From assembly GCA_046596415.1 (NCBI GenBank), contig JBKJML010000264.1:1-11161 (forward strand): a DNA stretch of 11,161 nt, given 5' to 3'. Shown here one piece after another: positions 6,085-11,161 of this stretch. The position numbers and the translations under genes are program-made. The DNA comes from JBKJML01 sp046596415. Its GTDB lineage: Bacteria; Actinomycetota; Thermoleophilia; Gaiellales; Gaiellaceae. How positions within the stretch are numbered: position 1 is the stretch's first letter; each line of letters starts with the position of its first letter. Below the pieces are notes generated by a model, which was not told where the DNA came from, searched no databases, and worked only from the letters and a program-made list of their open reading frames with translations.

Positions 6085-7160
6085 GCGAACCGTGTGACCC
6101 CCGCCGCGACGCGGTCGAGCTCGTCCTCGGTGAGACGGGAGTGGAGCGGCAGCGCGAGCGCGCGGTCGGCGGCACGGTCGGCGCCGGGGAACGGTCCCTG
6201 GTCGGAGTAGGCGCTGAGCCGGTGGACGGCGTAGGTGCCGATCTGCACCTCGATCCCCTCGGCGCGCAGCGTCTGGAGCGCCTCGTCGCGGCGGTCGAGG
6301 CGGACGACGTAGGCCTGCCAGCCGTGCGTGTCGCCGTCGTCCGCGTCGGGCAGGTCGACGATGCCCCGCAGCCGCTCGGTGTACCCGGCGGCGACCCGGG
6401 CCCGGGCGGCGAGCAGCTCGTCGAGCCGCTGCAGCTGGGGGATGCCGATCGCGCAGAGGACGTCGGCGAGCCGGTAGTTGGTCGACGGCTCGGGCACGTC
6501 AGAGTCGGCGGCGCGGATCCCGTGGTGGCGGAGCCGCTTGACCGCCTCGTCGAGTGCGGCGTCGCTCGTCGTGACGGCACCGCCCTCGCCGGTGGTCACG
6601 ACCTTGCGGGGGTGGAAGGAGATGCAGCCCATCGTGCCGAGCCCGCCGCAGGGCATCCCACGCCAACGGGCGCCGAGCGCGCCGGCCGCGTCCTCGATCA
6701 GCCACACCTCGGGCGGAACGGCGTTCTGGAGCTCCTCCCAGTCGAGGGGGCGGCCGAAGAGGTGGACCGCGAGCACCGCCTTCGTGCGAGGCGTGACGGC
6801 GTCGTAGACGCGGCTGTAGTCGACGTTCAGCGTCTCGGGGTCGACGTCGGCGAGGACCGGGGTGGCACCGGCGAGCCGGACGACGTTGGCGGTGGCCGGG
6901 AAGGTGTAGGCGGGGACGATCACCTCGTCGCCGGGACCGATGCGAAGCGCCGCGATCGCGAGGTGGAGCGCCGCGGTGCCCGAGGAGACGGCGGCGGCGT
7001 AGGGAACGCCGCAGGCGAGCGCCACGAGCGCTTCGAACTCGGCCACTTTCGGCCCCATCGTCAGGGTGCCGGAGGCGAGCACCTCGGCGACCGCCGCAAG
7101 CTCGGCCTCGCCGACGTCCGGCTGGGCGAGCCGGATCGGGCCTACTTGCTGCGGTACCAC
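6081..7160 (-). CDS. DegT/DnrJ/EryC1/StrS PLP-dependent aminotransferase
   Basis: This 359-residue enzyme is a sugar aminotransferase of fold type I, about the usual family length. It should move an amino group, usually from glutamate, to a keto-sugar nucleotide. Visible landmarks are SSGTAALHLA (59-68, phosphate and PLP contacts), PAYTFPATAN (83-92), EDAAGALGA (156-164, with D157 contacting the PLP ring nitrogen), SFHPRKVVTTGEGG (181-194, with K186 forming the Schiff base), and NYRLADVLCAIG (228-239). I chose the GTG at 7160 since homology (IRLAQPDVGEAEL) begins directly after. The open frame continues upstream, but that part is out-of-frame epimerase sequence. The start overlaps the upstream epimerase gene by 19 nt, giving coupled synthesis with the enzyme likely to make its substrate. 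Position of amination and product sugar are not predictable here. Confidence 0.92.
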   Translation of the reverse strand: MVPQQVGPIRLAQPDVGEAELAAVAEVLASGTLTMGPKVAEFEALVALACGVPYAAAVSSGTAALHLAIAALRIGPGDEVIVPAYTFPATANVVRLAGATPVLADVDPETLNVDYSRVYDAVTPRTKAVLAVHLFGRPLDWEELQNAVPPEVWLIEDAAGALGARWRGMPCGGLGTMGCISFHPRKVVTTGEGGAVTTSDAALDEAVKRLRHHGIRAADSDVPEPSTNYRLADVLCAIGIPQLQRLDELLAARARVAAGYTERLRGIVDLPDADDGDTHGWQAYVVRLDRRDEALQTLRAEGIEVQIGTYAVHRLSAYSDQGPFPGADRAADRALALPLHSRLTEDELDRVAAGVTRFA

Positions 7161-8098
7161 TCGATCGTCCGCGCGAGGCCCTCGTCGAGGTCGACCTTCG
7201 CCTCGAACCCGAGCAGCTCGCGCGCCTTCTGGACGTTCGGCATCCGGATCTCGACGTCCGCGTAGTGGAGCGGCTGGAAGGTGATCTCGCCGGTGGCGCC
7301 CGCGATGCGCTTGATCCGCTGTGCGAGGTCGTAGATCGTGACCGTGGCGCGGGCGTTGCCGACGTTGAAGCTCTGGCCGACCGCCTCCTCGCGTTCGAGC
7401 GAGAGCAGCACCGCGTCGACCATGTCGTCGACGTAGCACCAGGCGCGGATCTGGGAGCCGTCTCCGTGGATCGTCAGGTTGCGCCCCGCGAGCGCAGCCT
7501 CGATGAAGGCGCGGATCGCGCCGCCGCCGATCTGGCCGGGCCCGAACACGTTGAACGGCCGGACGGTGACGGTGGGGAGGCCGAACTCGTCGTGGTAGGC
7601 GTGGGTCATGTGCTCGCCGGCGAGCTTCGAGACCGCGTAGGTCCAGCGGGCTTCGCCGACCGAGCCGATCGTGGTGACGTTGCCCTCCTGGGCGTTGATC
7701 GCGTGCGTGCCGAAGACCTCGCTCGTCGAGAACTCGACGAGCCGCTCGAGCGAATCCTTCGTCGCAAGCGCGGCCTCGAGCAGGTTGTAGGTGCCGATCA
7801 TGTTGACGCGCATCACGCGGACCGGGCTCTTGAGGACGTCGTCGACGCCTGCGATCGCGGCGCAGTGGACGATGTGCGTCGCCCCCTGGGCGAGCTCGGT
7901 GACGGCGGCCGGGTCGAGCAGGTCGGCGACGTGGAGCTCGAAGTTCGGGTGGCCGGCGAGCTCGGTGCCGGTGAGGGCGTCACGGTGGAGGTTGTCCATC
8001 GCGATGATCTGGTTCTCGTCGACGAGGCGGCGCGCCAGGGTGGTGCCGATGAAGCCCGCGCCGCCGGTGATGAAGATCCGCTTGCCTGAGAGGGCCAC
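7142..8098 (-). CDS. NAD-dependent sugar epimerase/dehydratase (extended SDR)
   Basis: This 318-residue protein is an extended short-chain dehydrogenase acting on nucleotide sugars. It has the glycine-rich NAD site TGGAGFIG (11-18), an acidic residue in AMDNLHR (D35) expected to hold the NAD ribose, the STS triad segment (124-126), the catalytic pair Y154 and K158 in WTYAVSKLAGEH, and the PFNVFGPGQ motif (181-189). Members of this group oxidise the sugar transiently to epimerise C4, remove water to form a 4-keto-6-deoxy sugar, or decarboxylate; the exact reaction is not clear. The GTG at 8098 stands 6 nt after a TAGACT box, so the mRNA is probably leaderless. It is the first gene of a two-gene unit with the aminotransferase, and together they should make an amino sugar nucleotide. 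Confidence 0.92.
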   Translation of the reverse strand: MALSGKRIFITGGAGFIGTTLARRLVDENQIIAMDNLHRDALTGTELAGHPNFELHVADLLDPAAVTELAQGATHIVHCAAIAGVDDVLKSPVRVMRVNMIGTYNLLEAALATKDSLERLVEFSTSEVFGTHAINAQEGNVTTIGSVGEARWTYAVSKLAGEHMTHAYHDEFGLPTVTVRPFNVFGPGQIGGGAIRAFIEAALAGRNLTIHGDGSQIRAWCYVDDMVDAVLLSLEREEAVGQSFNVGNARATVTIYDLAQRIKRIAGATGEITFQPLHYADVEIRMPNVQKARELLGFEAKVDLDEGLARTIEWYRSK

Positions 8099-8104
8099 GG
8101 CGCG

Positions 8105-8110
8105 AGTCTA
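8105..8110 (-). promoter_or_regulatory. -10 box of the epimerase-aminotransferase unit
   Basis: TAGACT on the minus strand fits TANNNT and ends exactly 6 nt before the GTG at 8098. This spacing puts transcription start at or beside the start codon, as in leaderless genes. No -35 is recognisable. Confidence 0.5.
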
Positions 8111-8123
8111 GATACCCGCGAAG

Positions 8124-8129
8124 TAGCAT
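8124..8129 (+). promoter_or_regulatory. -10 box of the ATP-grasp unit
   Basis: TAGCAT fits TANNNT and ends exactly 6 nt before the GTG at 8136, the same geometry as the opposing promoter in this 37-nt gap. It implies a leaderless mRNA. No -35 is recognisable and any such element would lie in the opposing promoter. Confidence 0.5.
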
Positions 8130-8135
8130 CGCGGC

Positions 8136-9344
8136 GTGAAGTCGGTCCTCTTCGTCGGCGCCGGGCGCCATCAGCGCCGCGCGATCCTGCGCGCCCAGGA
8201 GCTCGGGCTCCGCGTGGTCGCCGTCGATCGCAATCCCGACGCGCCCGGCCTGGCCGCGGCCGACGTGGGCGAGGCGGTCGACTTCACCGACGTCGCCGCC
8301 GTCACGGAGGTCGGTCGCCGTCACGGGGTGGATGGGGTGCTGACGATCTCCGCCGACCGTGCCGTGCCGGTCGTCGCTGCGGTGGCTGAGGATCTCGGCC
8401 TGCCGGGAATCGGCCGCGAGACGGCGCACTTGATGACCCACAAGATCGCGATGCGCCGCACGCTCGCCGACGCGGGGGTGCCGCAGCCGCGCTTCGCCGG
8501 CGCACGCGATCTGCAGAGCGCCCGCGCGGCGCTCGAGACGGTCGGCGTCCCGGCGGTGCTGAAGCCTGCGGACTCCGGCGGCCAGCGTGGGATCTTCTTC
8601 ATCGGCTCCCAGGACGAGCTCGATGCGCATCTGCATGCCGCGCTCGCCGAGTCGGGCGGCGGCGAGGTGATCGTCGAGGGATTCCACGACGGCCTGGAGA
8701 TGAACGGGATCGTGATCGTGCGGAACGGCGAGGCGATCCCGCTCACCCTTTCCGACCGGCTGCGCCCACCCGGGATCGGCTTCGGCGTCGGCTGGATCCA
8801 CGTCTACCCGGCCTCGATCTACGGCTTCCAGCTCGAGGAGGCCGAGCGGGTGGTGCTGCACGCGGTGCATGCGCTCGGGATGCGCGACGGGATTGCGTTC
8901 CCGCAGTTGATCGCGGCCGACGACGGCACGCTCCGCGTCGTCGAGGTGGCGGCCCGGATCCCCGGCGGCCAGATGGCCGATCTCGTGCGTCACGCGGTCG
9001 GGATCGACCTGGTCGAGGTGGCGCTCCGCACCGCGCTCGGCGAGGAGATCCCGGACGAGCTCGTGCTGCCTCGTTTCAAGCAGCCGCTCGCGATCCGCTT
9101 CCTGACCGCGCAGCCGGGGCCGCTTCCGACCGGCAAGATCACCTCGATCGGGCAGCTCGACCCGGTGCTCGCAGCGCCCGGGGTCGTTCAGGCCGACACC
9201 TACCTCCAGGTGGGCGAGACGATCCGGCCGGTGCGCCTCGACGGCGACCGGCGCGGCTACGTGATCGCGACGGCGGACACCTCGGTCGACGCGCTCCGAC
9301 TGGCGGAGGACGCCGCCGCCCTCCTGGAGGTGACGGTCGAGTGA
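8136..9344 (+). CDS. ATP-grasp ligase (amino acid ligase-like)
   Basis: This 402-residue enzyme has a full ATP-grasp layout. It starts with a Rossmann-like pre-domain (VLFVGAGRHQRRAI, 4-17), then K103 in THKIAMRRTLADAGVPQP, the ATP-binding lysine K143 in VLKPADSGGQRG with its flexible glycine loop, the hinge IVEGF (E181), and the metal site with Q257 and E270. These enzymes activate a carboxylate as acyl phosphate and join it to an amine or similar nucleophile. The ending VVEVAARIPGGQMADLVRHAVGID resembles L-amino acid ligases more than biotin carboxylases. The classical metal-binding Asn of the E-x-N-x-R motif is Ala here (A272). A C-terminal domain (about 315-402) completes it. The gene begins the plus arm and overlaps the next as GTGA. 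The substrate may be an amino sugar or a small amino acid; this is inference. Confidence 0.87.
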   Translation: MKSVLFVGAGRHQRRAILRAQELGLRVVAVDRNPDAPGLAAADVGEAVDFTDVAAVTEVGRRHGVDGVLTISADRAVPVVAAVAEDLGLPGIGRETAHLMTHKIAMRRTLADAGVPQPRFAGARDLQSARAALETVGVPAVLKPADSGGQRGIFFIGSQDELDAHLHAALAESGGGEVIVEGFHDGLEMNGIVIVRNGEAIPLTLSDRLRPPGIGFGVGWIHVYPASIYGFQLEEAERVVLHAVHALGMRDGIAFPQLIAADDGTLRVVEVAARIPGGQMADLVRHAVGIDLVEVALRTALGEEIPDELVLPRFKQPLAIRFLTAQPGPLPTGKITSIGQLDPVLAAPGVVQADTYLQVGETIRPVRLDGDRRGYVIATADTSVDALRLAEDAAALLEVTVE

Positions 9345-9982
9345 GCTGCGCGTTCGCTCTCGACCACTACGCGGAGCTCGTCGAGGCTGCGAAGTCGGGC
9401 GGCTATCGCTTCGCGCACTTCGAGGGTGGGCCGCAGCCGGGCTGCGTGCTGCTGCGCCACGACGTCGACCTGTCGCTCGAGGCGGCGCTCGAGCTGGCGG
9501 AGCTCGAGGCTGAGCTCGGCGCGAGCGCCACCTACTTCCTGATGACGGAGTCGGTCTTCTACAACCTGGCCTCGCCGGCGGGGCGGGATGCGATCGCGTC
9601 GCTGCGCCGGCTCGGCCATCGCGTCGGTCTGCATGCGGTCTATCCGACGGCGCAGCTCGACGGGCGCTTCGACCCGGTGGTCGCGTGGCACAACCCGGAC
9701 CCGGAGTACATGAGCGCCCCGGTCGAGGGCGCCGTGAACGTGATGTCGGAGCCGTGGTTCTCCCCTCAGACCTACCGGTCGGACTCGAACCAGCGCTGGC
9801 GGTCGGGCTGTCCGCACGGCGAGTTGCGCGCCCATGCTTTTCCGTGGCTGCAGCTGCTGACCCACCCCGAGATCTGGGCCTTCCCGGGCTCGACGATGCG
9901 CGACACGATGCACGCGCTGCTCGACGCCGACCGCGCCTTCCGGCTCGACCATCTCGCCGCCGACCGAATCGACCTGACGTGA
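9341..9982 (+). CDS. Polysaccharide deacetylase-fold protein (WbmS-like)
   Basis: This 213-residue protein shows the N-terminal motif of NodB-type deacetylases, LLRHDVDLSLEAALELAELE (HDVD at 40-43), followed by ASATYFLM (61-68) and GHRVGLHAVYP (92-102, H98). The rest differs from classical NodB. It has a WHNPDPEYM segment (116-124), a TYRSDSNQRW segment (144-153) and LLTHPEIWAFPG (172-183), the pattern I associate with WbmS-like proteins of O-antigen loci. A metal site made of D41, D43, H98 and possibly H117 or H175 is plausible. The likely role is deacetylation or other hydrolysis at a sugar amide. No signal peptide or membrane helix is seen, so it acts in the cytoplasm, on an intermediate rather than finished polymer. 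It lies between two ATP-grasp genes with GTGA overlap on each side. Confidence 0.8.
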   Translation: MSCAFALDHYAELVEAAKSGGYRFAHFEGGPQPGCVLLRHDVDLSLEAALELAELEAELGASATYFLMTESVFYNLASPAGRDAIASLRRLGHRVGLHAVYPTAQLDGRFDPVVAWHNPDPEYMSAPVEGAVNVMSEPWFSPQTYRSDSNQRWRSGCPHGELRAHAFPWLQLLTHPEIWAFPGSTMRDTMHALLDADRAFRLDHLAADRIDLT

Positions 9983-11004
9983 AGGAGATCACCGTCCTCG
10001 TCTCCGCCGCGGGGGCGCCCGGCACCGCTGCGCTTTTGCGCGGGCTGCGTGAGAACGGCGAGCGGGGCGTGCGTCTGGTCGGCACCGACATGTCCGAGCG
10101 GTCGATCGGCAGGCACCTCTGCGACGTCTTCCACGTCGTTCCCGCCGGTGCCGACCCGGGCTTCGCGGACGCTGTGCTCGGGGTTGTCGAGCGCGAGGGC
10201 GTCGACGTCGTGCTGCCACAATCGTCGTTCGACCTCGAAGGCCTCGCGGCGCACCGCGATTCGTTCCCGGTGCCGGTACTCGTCTCGCGGCCGGACACGA
10301 TCCACCGCTCGAACGACAAGGCCGAGACCTACTCGATGCTGCAGCGAATCGGGGTCAAAGGCCCTGAGTTCCGCCGTGTGAACGGGGCGTTCGAGGTTGC
10401 TGCGGCGGCAGCCGAGCTCGGCTACCCGGAGCGGCCGGTCTGCTTCAAGCCGGTGTTCTCGTCGGGCTCGCGCGGCTTCCGGATCCTCGACCCGACCGTC
10501 GACCGCGCCCACCAGCTCCTAAACGAGCGGCCCGGCTCGGTGTCGATGCGGCTGGAAGAGGCGGTCGAGCTGCTGCCCGACGAGGGCGGGCCAGACCTGC
10601 TCGTGATGGAGCTCGCGGAGGGTGGCGAGCGGACGGTGGACGGGATTGCGAACGGCGAACGGATCGTGCTCGGCCACCCGAAGACGCGCGAGGCGATGCG
10701 CGCCGGGCTCGCGATGTACTTCGTCACCCTCGACGACCCGGAGCTGATGGAGACCGCGGACCGGATCGTCGCCGAGCTCGGGATCGAGCATTTCTTCAAC
10801 ATCCAGCTCGTCGGCGACCAGGTGATCGAGATCAACCCGCGGGTCTCGACGATCGTCTACCAGGACGACCTGAACATCCCCTACCTCGGTGTGAAGCGCG
10901 CCCTCGGTGAGATCTCCGACGAGGAGCTCGGCGAGCTCGCCGCCCGCATCCGACCTGGTCGAACGGCGCTCCGCTACTTCGACCAGGTCGAGTGGGATGC
11001 GTGA
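9979..11004 (+). CDS. CarB-like ATP-grasp ligase
   Basis: This 341-residue enzyme is a second ATP-grasp protein, distinct from the first. The pre-ATP-grasp domain (1-105) begins VLVSAAGAPGTAALLRGLRE, like carbamoyl-phosphate synthase large-subunit relatives. Then come K114 in SNDKAETYSMLQ, the ATP lysine K157 in CFKPVFSSGSRGF, VMELAEGGERTVDG (E211 in the hinge), and the metal motif FFNIQL (Q276) with VIEINPRVST (E284, N286, R288), complete as in CarB. It lacks carbamoyl-phosphate synthase duplication and allosteric domain, so it is a stand-alone ligase. I chose the GTG at 9979 because homology begins at once and it overlaps the preceding stop as GTGA. The upstream open frame is out-of-frame deacetylase sequence. 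With its neighbours it may add an acyl or aminoacyl group to an amino sugar. Confidence 0.87.
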   Translation: MKEITVLVSAAGAPGTAALLRGLRENGERGVRLVGTDMSERSIGRHLCDVFHVVPAGADPGFADAVLGVVEREGVDVVLPQSSFDLEGLAAHRDSFPVPVLVSRPDTIHRSNDKAETYSMLQRIGVKGPEFRRVNGAFEVAAAAAELGYPERPVCFKPVFSSGSRGFRILDPTVDRAHQLLNERPGSVSMRLEEAVELLPDEGGPDLLVMELAEGGERTVDGIANGERIVLGHPKTREAMRAGLAMYFVTLDDPELMETADRIVAELGIEHFFNIQLVGDQVIEINPRVSTIVYQDDLNIPYLGVKRALGEISDEELGELAARIRPGRTALRYFDQVEWDA

Positions 11005-11161
11005 GGGACGTGTCCGGAAGCGCTGCGTGCACCACCCCACCCACCACCCCCCACCCACCCAAGGGGCTTCAGGGGGAACGTAGGCGCGCGTCAAGGCAAA
11101 GAGGCGCACGGCTTCGTGCCGGAAGTGTGACGATCGATGCCCAGCCCGCCTGAACGGCCAC
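11005..11161. other. Terminal intergenic stretch, no convincing gene
   Basis: This 157-nt tail holds the C-rich block at 11031-11060, two short G-runs (11063-11066 and 11072-11076), and a small hairpin GCACG-GCTT-CGTGC (11106-11119) with no T-tract. An ATG at 11137, with GGAAG at 11121-11125, opens a frame of eight codons to the window end and might begin the next gene. That cannot be judged from so few codons. Confidence 0.45.
11031..11060 (-). other. G-quadruplex candidate (minus strand), C-rich run after ATP-grasp gene
   Basis: On the plus strand this stretch has only C and A. On the minus strand it reads as G-tracts of 3, 3, 6, 3 and 4 (58-60, 54-56, 47-52, 40-42, 35-38 of the 110xx block), split mostly by single T loops. 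That meets the strict quadruplex pattern with very short loops. As RNA from the upstream genes it would be C-rich and unstructured, resembling a Rho-loading site. Position 26 nt after the stop suits a role in ending transcription, which is inference. Confidence 0.55.

Noticed and set aside
7980..10319. Very long open frame (779 codons) on the minus strand opposite the ATP-grasp and deacetylase genes.
   Set aside because: The translation is arginine- and proline-rich with no domain, and the plus strand here has three clear enzymes with ordered catalytic motifs. It is a GC-driven shadow frame.
10519..11109. Minus-strand frame opposite the end of the CarB-like gene.
   Set aside because: It overlaps a well-supported enzyme and shows no domain; the composition is that of an antisense frame.
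11106..11119. Hairpin GCACG-GCTT-CGTGC as terminator.
   Set aside because: Five base pairs without a T-tract is too weak to claim in GC-rich DNA.
11001..11153. A 50-codon frame from a GTG overlapping the last stop as another GTGA.
   Set aside because: The peptide is Thr/Pro-rich then Arg-rich, crosses the C-rich G4 block, and has no recognisable features. The GTGA junction alone is weak support.

Overview
This is a dense, high-GC (roughly two-thirds G+C) bacterial window. GTG starts are frequent, intergenic gaps are short, several genes overlap by 4 nt at GTGA, and several starts lie 6-7 nt downstream of a TANNNT box, as expected for leaderless transcripts. I read this as a high-GC Actinomycetota chromosome. 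A Thermoleophilia-like lineage is only an impression. No rRNA, tRNA, CRISPR array or insertion sequence is visible.

Left edge (1-2005): a family 2 glycosyltransferase gene starts at 55 on the minus strand and runs off the window. Diverging from it, 48 nt away, are two overlapping DUF402 (FomD/Ntdp-like) genes. Next comes a VapBC-type toxin-antitoxin pair (AbrB-fold antitoxin, PIN-domain toxin) with its own promoter and an inverted-repeat operator. VapC converges on the next block and shares a CTAG with it, so the two genes overlap by 4 nt and both end in TAG.

Middle, minus strand (6047 down to 2002): a TetR repressor, a DHA2-type MFS exporter and an MMPL (RND-superfamily) transporter read in one direction. 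The repressor has a good TTGACA-17-AATAGT promoter covered by a perfect 15-nt palindrome. A related AT-rich palindromic element lies before the MFS gene. The MFS and MMPL genes overlap by 4 nt. This looks like a self-regulated, TetR-controlled export locus with two unrelated pump families.

Right part (6081-11004): a 37-nt divergent promoter at 8099-8135 drives two arms. The minus arm encodes an NAD-dependent sugar epimerase/dehydratase and a DegT/DnrJ/EryC1/StrS PLP aminotransferase, a standard pair for making an amino sugar nucleotide. The plus arm encodes an ATP-grasp ligase, a WbmS-like polysaccharide-deacetylase-fold protein and a CarB-like ATP-grasp ligase, joined by GTGA overlaps. Together with the nearby glycosyltransferase this suggests synthesis of an unusual amino-sugar-containing surface glycan or glycoconjugate in which ATP-grasp enzymes form amide or related bonds. 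The product is unknown. The last gene is followed by a very C-rich stretch whose complement is a strong G-quadruplex candidate.
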